DNA of 64,000 bases from NCBI GenBank assembly GCA_030272585.1, contig BSYQ01000012.1, forward strand, positions 992,001 through 1,056,000, given 5' to 3'. This document shows, in pieces, positions 21,092 through 32,579 of this stretch; the stretch's first letter is position 1; every line of letters begins with the position of its first letter. The notes beneath the pieces are model-generated. The model saw only the letters and a program-made list of their open reading frames with translations. It was not told where the DNA came from and did no database searches. The DNA is from Bryopsis sp. KO-2023 (Eukaryota; Chlorophyta; Ulvophyceae; Bryopsidales; Bryopsidaceae). Both the position numbers and the translations under genes were made by a program.

Positions 21092-24000
21092 GTGACCATG
21101 AGTCAAGAAGAAGAACAAGAGGTACTTGCCTTAGAAGAAGGGTCTGTTCTGGAGGAAGTCAATGAGGACTCTCCAAGTGAAAGAACAGAGGGACCACAGT
21201 CCCCTAGCACTCTCAGGTCTGAAGTGACCAAAGAAGAGAAAGATGCTAGCCTGGGCAAAACCAGAAGAGTGACTGCTGATAAACCTGAAAAGTACCAGGG
21301 CAAAGTCCCGTGGCCAGAATTCCGTTTGGAGTTAGCCATGTACTTCAGGGCAGCAAAAGTCCCAAGAGAGGAGTGGGGAGTGATTGCACCTACTTTCCTC
21401 GGATCAAAACCCCGCCGACATTTATTGGCTAGGGTACCCAAGGAAGAACTCGAGGACGGGTCTTTATCTTGGGAAAAATTCTGCCAAGTCCTGGAAGATG
21501 GCACATTTGGAGATCTTGCCACAGATTACTCCATAAATAATGCCCTTACTTCCTGCAAGGATCATATTGACCAGAAGGTCGATACTCCTGGCTTCGTACG
21601 CTTTGTGGATGCTCACTTAGCAATGCGAAAAGAGCCAATGGACGACACTACCAAGTGTTGGATCCTTCTGAGGGGCCTCCATCCACACTTGTGCAAACAA
21701 GTGGAGACTGATACACTTGGTCGGGAATGGAGAAGCTACTCAGCCTTGCGAACGTATGTGTTGGCTAAAGCCCCGGGTCACGATGCTCGTTTTCCGTTGA
21801 AAACTACGGACCGGAAGGCTAAAAAGAGAGGTATGGAAACTACCTTCTCAGATCCAGCCAAAGGAAGTAAGAAGAGGCATCAGCCTAAGCAACCAAGGCT
21901 TAAAGCTCAAAGTGGCACTCAGCCCTCACGAAGACCGGTGGTACGGTTGACCGAGAGTGAGAGGGAGGCTCGCAAGAAAGCTGGCTTATGCTGGTTCTGT
22001 GGGGAACCATGGGCAAGAGGCCATAAGTGTGGTCAGTCGAAAAAGGTGAACCTCAGTTCTTGTGGAGTCCCACTTGAGTGGACACAGTTGAGAGATCAGA
22101 AGAATCTGAATCCACATTCCACAATTGACCCAATGGACATTGATTGTGATGCTTTTCTTGCACCAATCTTGACCAGAAGTCAAAAGAGTGAAGAAATGAA
22201 ATCTTCTGTGGAATTTAGGGATGAGAGAGAAGATTCTCACCAAGGAATTACAAGGGCGGAGTTCCAACGTCTTGAGACACTTTCAGGCCGCGTATTTACG
22301 TTGGATGGGTGTTCGGATGTGAACAGTGCCTTATGTAATACATTTTGCACACCTTCTGAATTTCTGGAAAGAGATTTAGGTGGACAGCATGTGTGGTTGA
22401 ATCCTCCTTTCAAGGATATCAACAAATATCTCGATCACTATCTTCTCGCAAAGAAGAGATCTCCCCATGATACTTCTTGTTGCATTCTTGTTCCAGTAAG
22501 GTCTAAAGAGTTGCATCCAGCCTTGACCTCAATGAGATTGATTGCACAATACAAGAAGGGAACAGTTTTATTCACAGCCAAAAAGGGGAAAAGTCGGAAA
22601 AGACTTCCTGGCATTCCTTGGCCCGTGAATGTGTTCTATGATCCACCCGTACCCAAAATGCCAGAGGAAGCAACAGAGCTTCTCATGCAAGATAAGCTTG
22701 CAATGCATTTTGAGGGCCTCTTGAGTGGAATCCCAGCCCATTGTCTTTTGGACTCAGGAGCTAAAGGATTAGCCTTCCTATCCAAACAGTTTTGTGAACA
22801 AAATGGGATAGCTTATCGAGCTACCGTTGGATCACAGGCTGAGTTGGCAAATGGGGATAATATTGATATAATGGGAGAGACAAAGATCACACTGAAAATT
22901 CAAGGCTATCGAGAGAAGCTTGATTGTTTGGTGTTGGATCTTCTAGATCGGTTTGATATTATACTTGGTGATACGTGGTTGCAGAAGCGTAAAGCGGTTT
23001 TAGACTTCTTTGAAAAGAAGTGCGCTTTAACGACTTCATCCCATCAACGAATATTGCTTCGTCAGGGATTATTACCCAAAGCTACGGGTAAAGATATTCC
23101 CCAAAAACAGGTTGCATCTCTACTCTCGATACCACAGGTGAAAAGGAAGTTGAAAGATACTTCAATAAAACCTATTTTGTTGGTAGTTCGTGAGATGGAA
23201 GAGATATCATCCCATCTGAAATTGGCGGATGAAACGAGTGAATCAGACAAAGTTCCAGAGGAGCAAATGGAAGCTCTGTTGAAGGACTTTGATGATTTGT
23301 TTATTTCTGGTTTGGCGGAATATCCTCCTGAAAGGGCAGTGGCAGCGGATATCCCTTTGGTCGAGGGAACGCGTCCGGTCAATAGACCCTTATTTAGATA
23401 CACCCCTGCTGAAAGGAAAGAGATAGAGGACCAGTTGTCCGAACTCTTATCCAAAAAATTAATTCAGCCGAGTGCTAGTCCATGGGGCGCTCCGGTCCTC
23501 TTTGTTCCTAAAAAGGATGGAGGTTTCCGGATGTGCATTGACTATAGGGGTTTAAATAAAGTAACTATCAAGAATCAGTTCCCGATCCCGCGGATTGATG
23601 ACCTTCTTGATCAGTTACAAGGCGCGAGATGCTTCACATCTCTTGACCTCAGAGCCGGTTATTGGCAAATGAGAGTCAAAGAGGAAGACATCCCCAAAAC
23701 CGCCTTTAAAACGCCTTTTGGATTATTTGAGTACCGGGTTCTCCCAATGGGATTAACGAACGCTCCGGCAGTGTTTCAAACACTGATGAATCATGTGTTT
23801 CAAGGAATGATAGGCAAATATGTCTTGATTTACCTTGATGACATTTTGATTTACTCAAAAACACCAGAGGAACATGTGGCCCATGTACGAGCCGTGATGC
23901 AAAGATTAAGAGAACATAAATTGTTCCTTAAGAAGTCCAAATGTGACTTTAACAAAACAGAGTTACATTACCTTGGCTTCATTGTAGGTCGCAAAGGTAT

Positions 24001-26196
24001 CTCTGTAGACCCTCGAAAAACGAATAAAGTACGAGAATGGCCTCGTCCACAAGGGGTACACGATTTGAGATCGTTCCTCGGGCTTGCCAATTATTTTCGT
24101 AAGTTCGTCCAGGGTTATTCTTCTTTGGCATCACCTCTCACTGATTTGCTTAAAAGCAACAGACATGGGATTGGACTCCAGCTTGTGAGGCCGCTTTTGA
24201 GGGGGTGAAGAAGGCATTAACAGAAGCACCTTGCTTGGCTATGCCGGATTTTACCAAACCCTTTGAAGTAATTACGGATGCTTCTAACAATGCAATAGGG
24301 GCAGTTCTCCTTCAAGAGGGACATCCCATTGCATATGAGAGTAGAAAGCTTACCGGCCCACAACTGAATTGGTCTACAAGTGATCAAGAAATGTATGCTA
24401 CAGTTTATGCACTTCAACTATGGAGATGCTACTTGGCTGATAGCAAATTCAAAGTAATCACAGACCATAGTCCAAACACATTTTTCCATTCCCAATCGAC
24501 CTTGAATCGACGGCAGGTTCGCTGGTTAGCATTACTCCATGAATTCCAATTTGAATGGGAGTATAGACCGGGACGGGTAAACGTGGCTGATCCCTTGTCG
24601 CGGATACCGTCTTGCTCACCATCTATTGGAGTATTATGCGAGACCGGGAGATCACGTGGCTTGGTTTCTAGCCGGCGGGACTCTGTGGACCCATCTCCGC
24701 CTCAGGGTTATTATACCCAGTTGATAGATAGGTTGACTGAAGGGTACACTAAGGACCCTTGGTATGACACACTGGAAGCTGCCCAGGTGTTACAATATCA
24801 AGATGGTTACTGGTGGAATGGTAATGTGCTGGCTGTACCAAATTTTGGAACATTGAGACAGGATATAATCCATGATTGCCATAGTACAGTCTATAGTGGA
24901 CACTTTGGTGTGGCTAAGACTTTACGGCAAATCAAGAGACATTTTTGGTGGCCTCAGATGGAGGACCATATCAGATCATATGTGCAAGGATGTGATTCAT
25001 GCCAAAGGCACAAGGGTAGGCGAAGAAAGCCTCAAGGTCCCCTAAAACCCTTGTCTATTCCGAATGCACAATGGGAAAATGTTTCGATGGATTTTGTCAC
25101 TCACCTCCCACCATCTAGTGGAGCAGGTTATGATGCAATCCTTGTCTTTGTGGACATGTTAACCAAAATGGTACATCTCGCTGCAACTCGAACGGATTGT
25201 GGTGCAGCTGAAGCAGCAAATCTCTTTGTGAACCATGTTTTCAAAGCTCATGGCATGCCAAAGAAATTGGTCACAGATAGAGATCCAAGATTTGTCTCAC
25301 ACTTCTTTAGGGAGTTGTGTGATAAATGGGAAATCAGTCAAGCCCTTTCTTCGGCTTATCATCCAGAAACAGATGGGCAAACCGAAGCGATGAACAAAGT
25401 GATGCAAGATACTCTTCGCCACTTTGTGGGGCCTTCCCAAAGAAATTGGGCTGATTTATTACCGGTTGTTGAGTTTGCAATAAATAACTCAAGATCAGAA
25501 GCAACTGGAGAAACACCCTTCTTCCTGAACTATGGAAAAGATCCATGGACAGCATTGACTGCTCAGATCCCTAGAAAAGGACCAAAGCAGGTCGCTGTAC
25601 CAGAAGTTCAGAAAATGACGAGTGAAATCCGAGAAGGGATTGTTGAGGCAAAGAAACGCCTTCAGGCGGCTCAGCAACGCTATAAAGCTCAAGCTGATCG
25701 TCACCGGGCTCCTGTAGAGATCAAGGTTGGAGACCTTGTTCTCCTTGATGCAAGGAACTTAAGGTTAAAGCATCCAGGATCGCGGAAATTAACGCCGAAA
25801 TGGGTAGGACCTTTCCCTATCCAGCGTCAAATAAATGAGGTTGCTTTCAAAATAAAGCTTCCTGATACTTTGCCCATACATCCGGTGTTCCATGCTTCAC
25901 TCTTGAAGCCATATTGGGCTAAAGGAACTGTGCAACCCCCGCCACCTATCGAGATTGAAGGTGACTTGGAATGGGAGGTTGAGCGCATTCTTGATCGCAG
26001 AGAGCGACGTAGGGGCAAGAAATGCTACACAGAATTCCTAGTGAAATGGGTTGGATACGGTCATGAGCACAACTCATGGGAACCGGAACAGAATGTCGTG
26101 CACGCGCGAGAATTGGTTGACGAGTTTCACCAATCTCAAGCACAATCGATTGTACCACCTCGCACGATCCGAAGGAGATCACAAGCGAAGGTTTGA
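21092..26196 (+). CDS. Ty3 gag-pol coding region with a Dam-like insert and chromodomain (fossil)
   Basis: Domains in order are gag helices; a zinc knuckle (CWFCGEPWARGHKC); a segment at about 22250-22660 with VWLNPPFKDINKYLDHYL and CCILVPVRSK, resembling phage-type Dam N6-adenine methyltransferases; aspartic protease (LLDSGAKG); reverse transcriptase (GLTNAPAVFQTLM, YLDDILIYS); RNase H (VITDASNNAIGAVL); integrase with the H2C2 zinc site and DDE core (MDFVTHLPP, TDRDPRF, YHPETDGQTEAMN); and a C-terminal chromodomain (FLVKWVGYGHEHNSWEPEQN). A chromodomain probably guides integration to marked chromatin. The methyltransferase-like part between gag and protease is unusual. About one break is present. 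Confidence 0.88.
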
Positions 26197-26342
26197 GACA
26201 TCATATCACAGTTGGCCACTGGATGATGATGATCTCCTCTCTTAAAATAGTGTAACTACTAGACACTATCATTTGTATGATGCCTATCATGCATTTGATT
26301 CCTAGTGAACCCGAGGCGGCTTCACATCTAAGGAGGGGGCAC

Positions 26343-26583
26343 TGTTACAAGTGATCACCGAGATGTCTAGTAAGCACTAGCTAGAGCTACAGACTAGCTA
26401 CGGGCACTAGTGATAGCCTAGTCAGAGCTTAAGGTCCATAGGATCCCAATAGGAGATCCTATAGCTCAAGAACCCTGGTGCCTCGCCCTAATGACATTAG
26501 TCAAGGGTCCCATCAATGAGTGGGGGTTTGATGGGTTAAGGAGGCTTCGAGGGAGGGTTCTGGGGGGGGAGGTTTTTGTAACA
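26343..26583 (+). repeat. Right LTR of the Ty3 element
   Basis: 241 bp, identical by eye to the left LTR and followed by the GAGGG duplication at 26584-26588. Confidence 0.92.
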
Positions 26584-26596
26584 GAGGGTATCCCGA

Positions 26597-28445
26597 GTGA
26601 GGCGCTGGTGCGAATACTTGACAGGGATAACAAGTAGAGATCCTGTCACGCACCTCACTTTCTGTGAACTCCATGCCGAGACGTTTCGCGCGTTCCATTG
26701 TCCCTCGTACCCCTGGATGTTCTGCGTGTGCCTGTGTCCACTCCACAGGCGTAAGCCTTCCCAATTGAATCCCATCCTCTTTGTCTTCCCTGCGGACGAT
26801 GTCACTTTGATGCGAGAGGTAGTCGGGCAGCACGTTACTCGATCCAGGCACAATCGAATCCGGGAGAGAACACGTTCAAGGTTTGTGTCGACGCTAGCGG
26901 AACAGGCTACAGAGGAGTGTTAATCAGTGCCGGTCAAGTCATTTGTTGCCATTCAGGCCGCTGGCCCAAACATATGCAACACTATATCTCAAACGACTTG
27001 GAGGCGGAAGCGATTGTACGGGTGATGACCGCGTTTCAAGGCTGGACTTACGGGCAAGAGGTCGTGATCTATTCGGATAATTTCAGTGTTGTGCGCCTGA
27101 GTGAAAGTGCGAACCAATCGAAGTTCGTGCGACGGCGTCTTTCCCAGCTACTGGAGATTTCACGACTGTAAGCTTGCCTAGGTTGCGTCTCTTGAGGCAC
27201 TTTTTGCAAGCACAGGGATCATGGTTCAACCGCACCTTTACCTCTGATAATAAAAGGGGGTCACACCGTTATATGCTGCGTAGGTGACGACCGTGGAGGC
27301 CCCTAACGGAATGGAATACCCACTCTATTTCCATGATTCGCCAGAAACACGGGCTTGTGTTTTTTGTGATCTTTACCTCTTGATATCCACAATGTCCAAG
27401 TATATGTCTTCGATTTAAACGAAACCGTATTTATTTGCTTTTTTACTCCGCAAAAACGGCTTCGCAAGCGATTAAATGCCCAAATTTGTCTTTGAGGATA
27501 TCCGTAGAACAATCTATACTCACTTCCATGTTGAGTAAGCTTAGCAACCCAAGTATCACACTTCCAGCTTGTTTTGTTGCAAGGAATTTCCTGGAGTTCG
27601 CAAGGGCCCCACTTCGATACTCAACAGTGTCACCCTTGCCATGACGTCATTCGAACCATTGAAACCGGTCATCTGCCGAACTCAACTCTCTTCCAACGTG
27701 TTATGTTTTCGACACAAGGAAAGTGGAAGAACATTGACGGCGACCCAAAATCAGCGAGGGTGAGCTCAACCTTAGGGAGGCCTTCTATCCTCATCTTATT
27801 CTTTAACTCCTTTCGCACAGGCTGCGCTCTTCCCACCATCGCCGAAAAGACCTCTCCAGACTATTATTGTTCCCATACAGCATCACACAACGCTTGGACC
27901 GCATTGTTGGTGTCCCCCCTCGAGGTTAGAGTTTTGAATCGCACGATCTTTAATTCTTGTGCAATATTCTCGTGTGTAGGAACACGCCCTTGTGCCCCAC
28001 TTTGTTACCTATAGGTAACAATGCTATAGCATTTTCCTGTCTTAAACGATATTGTCAATAAGTGTTATCGATCTTCCGACTATAATGGCATCTAACCGAC
28101 GAGCACCAAGGACAGGACTCTGACCGACAACAATCAGTCCTTCCTGACGAAAATGCACTTGTTGTCTTTGACTAAGCGTTGTGTGTAGTATGTCATCTAA
28201 TACTGTAGCGGCTTTGTGGTACAATTGCTCTGTAACAAAGACATGTGCGAATCCTGTGTTAATCTAACCGTGTGTCGGCGTAGCCCCTCCAGAAAATATA
28301 TCCAATCTTCGCGTTTTCCCGACGTCTGTGCTTTCACCAGACGCTCTTGGATCTCTTTCCCATCAAACACGAATCGTTGAACTTGAGCGAACCACCCTGA
28401 TGCCAGCTGCTGACGTCCAGGGACGTCAGACGTCAAAGGCGTCAT
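26597..28445. mobile_element. Decayed LTR-type retroelement, other side of the nested insertion
   Basis: This continues the older retroelement beyond the Ty3 insertion. The minus strand at 26597-26851 has an end-of-RNase-H motif (GSSNVLPDYLSHQ) and the zinc-binding start of integrase (HAEHPGVRGTMERAKRLG, STCYPCQ), matching the integrase core left of the insertion. The plus strand at about 26875-27171 has an RNase H segment (VDASGTGYRGVLIS, VVIYSDNFSVV) in opposite orientation, so part of the copy seems inverted. Further up to 28445 only degraded minus-strand fragments remain. It is old, with many breaks. Confidence 0.55.
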
Positions 28446-28490
28446 ACATCTGACGCCTGAGAAGCGTCAGATGCATCCCCGGTATATGAC
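28420..28490. repeat. GACGTC/GACGCC palindromic word cluster
   Basis: Short block with GACGTCCAGGGACGTCAGAC, GGCGTCATACATCTGACGCC and GAAGCGTCAG, each pairing with a neighbour. It lies at the left border of the large palindromic array. Confidence 0.5.
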
Positions 28491-28620
28491 AGTATCCTCC
28501 CAAGGAGGTACTACTGAACTACAGCGAGGAAACCACCGCGAGAGCACAGAGTCAAGACAGTGGTTCGATCAGTTGGATTGGGACTCGCGAGGCGAAGGTC
28601 AGACGTGGGCGCCGGCAAGT

Positions 28621-30840
28621 TTTAAAGGACCGGACCGGACCGGAAAACCTGTCTTGGACCGGATTTGACCTTTCTTAGACAGGTCAAATCCGGTCTGGAA
28701 AGGTCAAATCCGGTCTAAGAAAGGTCAAATCCGGTCTAGTAAAGAACACCTTTCTTAGACCGGATTTGACCTTTCTAGACCGGTCTGACCTGTTTTAGAC
28801 CGGTGTGACCCTGTTTTAGACAGGTGTGACGCCTAGTGTGACCTGTTTTAGACCGCCTCCAGGTCGGTCTGGACAGGTGGGCTGCCTGTCCAGACCGACC
28901 TGGAGCCTGTCTAGGTCGCACAATTAAGCACATAACTGGGAATCAATCAGTTGGGAAGTGATTGAATTAATTGAAGCACCAAGTAATACTATTATATATA
29001 TTTTTAGTGGATGAATAACGTGAGCCAAGCTCACCAGCCACCGACTGGAGGGAGTCGATCGACTTTGGGAGGACTCGAACTCGGGTTGGCTAAGTCCGAG
29101 TCGAGAGCACTACAAGGTAGCGGACCCCACCATAGGGACGCTCATACGGGGTCCGCTACCTTTAAGTACCTACTTTTTGTAATGGAAAATAACGGGTACT
29201 TAAAGGTAGCGGACCCCATATGAGCGTCCCTATGGTGGGGTCCGCTACCTCGTAGTGCTCTCGACTTGGACTTAGCCAACCCGAGTTCGAGTCCTCCCAG
29301 AGTCGACCGACTCCCTCCAGTCGGTGGCTGGTGAGCTTGGCTCATGTCATTCATGCAATGAAAATACATGTAACAATATTATTTGTTGTTTAATTAATTA
29401 ACTCAGTTCCCAGTCAATTGATACACAATTGGCACGCTAAAAGTGCTTAATTGTGTGACCTGTTCTAGACAGGCGCCAGGTCGGTCTGGACAGGCAGCCC
29501 ACCTGTCCAGACCGACCTGGAGCCGGTCTAAAACAGGAGAACAACCCAGTCAAGACAGGGTCGTTCCGGTTTTAGACAGGTCACATTGCCGGTCTAATAA
29601 AGGCGAAATGTGGGGTGTGACCTGTCTAAAAACGGAAAATCTGTCAGAAAACCGGTCCAGATTTTTGCAGATTTCTGAGGTTGACTGGACCGGAGTGGAC
29701 AGGACCGGACAGGTCGCAATCTGTCCGGTCTTGCAAGGACCGGCGTTTTTTCGTTGGACCGGACAGGACCGGACAGATCGGCAGGTCCTTAGACAGATTG
29801 GACCGGACCGGACCGGTTTTTCGCTGCCGGTCCGGTCGGGCCCAGGTCTGGCGAAGGTCCTGGGTTCAAGTCTGAGTGGGAACGTGCTTTGGTCTGGGCT
29901 TGTGTGTGAGTGTGTGTGTGTGAGTCAGAAGTGGAACTGGCGATGTGGTACGGACTCGAGTTGTTGAAGCATTGATGGTTGGGGTTCTCAGGCTGCCTGT
30001 GTGAGGCTAAAACCTATAAACAGACCTGGGCTGGACCGGACCGGCAGCGAAAAACCGGTCCGGTCCGGTCCAACCTGTCTATGGACCGGCTGACCTGTCC
30101 GGTCCTATCCGGTCCAGCGAAAAAACGCCGGTCCTTGCAAGACCGGACGGGTTGCGATCGGTCCGGTCCTGTCCGGTTCGGTCCAGTCAACCTCGGAAAT
30201 CTGCAAAAATCTGAACCGGATTTCTGACAGATTTTCCGGTTTTGGACAGGTCACACCAAAATTTCGCCTTTATTAGACAGGCGATGTGACTTGTCTAAAA
30301 CCGGAACGACCCTGTCTTGACAGGGTTGTTCTCCTGTTTTAGACCGGCTCCAGGTCGGTTTGGACAAGTGGGCTACCTGTCTAGATCGACCTGGCACCTG
30401 TCTAGAACAGGTCACACAATTAAGCACATATTACGTGCTAACTGTGTATCAATCGATCAGGAAGTGAGTTAATTAATTAAACAACAAAGTGACATTATTA
30501 TATACATTTTTAATGTATGAATGACGTGAGCCAGCCTCCGACTAGAGGGAGTCGGTCGACTCAAAGGTGATTCGAACCCGGGTTGGCTGAGCCCAAGTCG
30601 AAGGCACTACAAAGTAGCGGACCCCACCATAGGGACGCTCATATGGGGGCCGTTACCTTGAAGGACCCGTTTAGTTTTATTGTTAAAAATAGGTACTTAA
30701 AGGTAACGGCCCCCACTTGAGCGTCCCTTTGGTGGGGTCCGCTACTTTGTAGTGCCTTCGACTTGGGCTTAGCCAACCCGGGTTTGAATCCCCCTTGAGT
30801 TGATTGACTCCCTCTAATCGGAGGCTGGTGAGGTTGGCTC
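28621..30840. repeat. Palindromic tandem array of about 1.5-kb units
   Basis: Two kinds of palindrome alternate. One is made of CCGGTC/GACCGG words and CTGGACAGG steps: half copy at 28621-28927, full copy at 29443-30427 centred near 29935. The other contains a tRNA-like B box and the repeated block GTAGCGGACCCCACCATAGG: 29011-29354 centred near 29183, and 30518-30840 centred near 30685. The joint CACAATTAAGCACAT recurs at 28919 and 30415, giving a period of about 1496 bp. AT-rich linkers with ATTAATTAATT separate the palindromes. No protein is encoded. Confidence 0.8.
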
Positions 30841-31415
30841 CAAAGTTGTGCGTTGTTGCAACGGCGTCGTGAATAACGGCGCCGTTAACGGTAACGGGCC
30901 GTTGCCGTACCGTTACCGTCAACGGTTCCGTGTGACCGTTAATGGCCGTTAAAACACCGTTAACGGTCGCAGAGCCGTTGCAACGGTGGACGCTGTTGCA
31001 ACGGATTACTACGGTCATTGTTACTAAATTAAGAGTACTGTGATGAATAATCCAGGCCGTCCCGTTCCTGTCTCGCTCGTTTCGCGGGTAAGGAAAGGAA
31101 TAAAACCGTTTGGGGATGAAACCAAACGCAAGAAGAAGACTTTCCGAGCACGACGCACTTTGTCGCCTGCAAAACGAGTGAGAAACAGTCATGGGCTGAA
31201 CAGGACAGACCCCTGTCCTGTGCATTGCACAGGACAGGGTTCTGTACGGGTTCTGTGCACCCTGTGCTGTCCTGTCCTGTTTTGCGAAATTCCACAGGCT
31301 AGAACAGGACAGACTGTCTGTTCTGTGCATAGGTCGGACCTGTGCTGCACAGGTGCACAGACTGCACAGCACATCACAGAACTGCACAGACTCTGCACAG
31401 ACTCTGCACAGACTC
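30841..31415. mobile_element. Left arm of a hAT-like fold-back element
   Basis: It begins CAAAGTTGTGCG, followed by an AACGGC/GCCGTT block to about 31012, then unique sequence with CTCGTTTCGCG and GCACGACGCACTTTGTCGC, then CCTGTCCTGTGCA and CTCTGCACAGA repeats up to the retroelement insertion. The same elements recur inverted at 42052-42630. hAT transposons often start CAGAGTTG and carry subterminal short repeats, so this is probably a non-autonomous hAT derivative split by the Ty3 element. Confidence 0.6.
31411..31415. repeat. Target-site duplication GACTC, left
   Basis: Five bases before the leftmost LTR, repeated directly after the rightmost LTR at 42052-42056. It shows that the three-LTR structure between them entered as, or behaves as, one insertion. 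Confidence 0.85.
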
Positions 31416-31838
31416 TGATAGTGAAGCTTGTGGGTGACGCAATAGTGGTCGGCTGTGTTGGTTGGATTCGTGATAACTTGCTGGCTAACGCAAGTATACT
31501 TGTGGGGTTTGTTGCTTTAGACAACTCTCTAGCTAGCGCGGTTGTGAACGCTACTAGAGCACTTAGGTTGGGAAGTGATTGCGTCAGGCAAACACTTAAC
31601 ACACACACACACACAAACACACACACAAGCGGGAACACACCAATCCCACGAATCCCGAGTTCTTACAAAGTAACTATGAGTGTCAAAACAACGAGTGGGC
31701 CTCTTAAGTACCCCTAAGTGTAGTACGCTGACGCATGCCCCAAACTCTGGGTCTAATCTGTCTTACTCGCGAACCCACATGCGTCAGCCACCCTCGGCTC
31801 TATCCCAAACTACCTCGTATAGCGCTAAAAGACTAACA
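31416..31838 (-). repeat. LTR A (423 bp), outermost left
   Basis: Plus strand runs TGATAGTGAAGCTTG to AAAAGACTAACA, so TG...CA on either strand. It contains a CA-rich tract (ACACACACACACAAACACAC). Confidence 0.9.
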
Positions 31839-31961
31839 TACGCCCCCCCCGCAAAAAGTGGGCGCCCACGCACACCAAAACACAAAGAAAAACAAAAACA
31901 CAAAAACACAAACACAAAACTCACCCACTCCCATACCCACACCCAACGGTCCGAAACCAAT
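31839..31961 (-). repeat. 123-bp mini internal region between LTRs A and B
   Basis: It carries the same 3'-end sequence as the full element (C8 tract, AAACACAAAGAAAAACAAAA) joined directly to a primer-binding-like site next to LTR B. All coding sequence is absent. It looks like an extra element unit reduced to its non-coding ends. Confidence 0.8.
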
Positions 31962-32384
31962 TGATAGTGAAGCTTGTGGGTGACGCAATAGTGGTCGGCT
32001 GTGTTGGTTGGATTCGTGATAACTTGCTGGCTAACGCAAGTATACTTGTGGGGTTTGTTGCTTTAGACAACTCTCTAGCTAGCGCGGTTGTGAACGCTAC
32101 TAGAGCACTTAGGTTGGGAAGTGATTGCGTCAGGCAAACACTTAACACACACACACACACAAACACACACACAAGCGGGAACACACCAATCCCACGAATC
32201 CCGAGTTCTTACAAAGTAACTATGAGTGTCAAAACAACGAGTGGGCCTCTTAAGTACCCCTAAGTGTAGTACGCTGACGCATGCCCCAAACTCTGGGTCT
32301 AATCTGTCTTACTCGCGAACCCACATGCGTCAGCCACCCTCGGCTTTATCCCAAACTACCTCGTATAGCGCTAAAAGACTAACA
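31962..32384 (-). repeat. LTR B (423 bp), 3' LTR of the full-length unit
   Basis: Differs from LTR A by only one base that I noticed (CGGCTTTATC against CGGCTCTATC). Confidence 0.9.
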
Positions 32385-32579
32385 TACGCCCCCCCCGCAA
32401 AAAGTGGGCGCCCACGCACACCAAAACACAAAGAAAAACAAAAACACAAAAACACAAACACAAAACTCACCCACTCCCATACCCACACCCAACTGTCTTG
32501 GACCTGTCTCTTGCTCTGACGTCTCTGACAGCTGCTGCACGCACACACTTGGTCGACGATAACTCCTTTTCCCTCCTCC

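Larger units (their letters stand above)
20511..26583 (+). mobile_element. Young Ty3/Gypsy chromodomain retrotransposon
   Basis: A 6073-bp element with two 241-bp LTRs that read identically by eye, flanked by the 5-bp duplication GAGGG. Its parts in order are left LTR, a primer-binding-like TTGGTTTCGGAGC at once downstream, gag-pol coding region (21092-26196), a purine tract AAGGAGGGGG near 26330 and right LTR. The identical LTRs point to a very recent insertion. It looks nearly whole, with about one break in the coding region. It sits in the integrase part of an older decayed retroelement, so it is a nested insertion. Confidence 0.92.

Noticed and set aside
29230-29345. tRNA gene in the palindromic array
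   Set aside because: A B-box-like sequence is present, but the T-stem does not pair and no cloverleaf can be formed.
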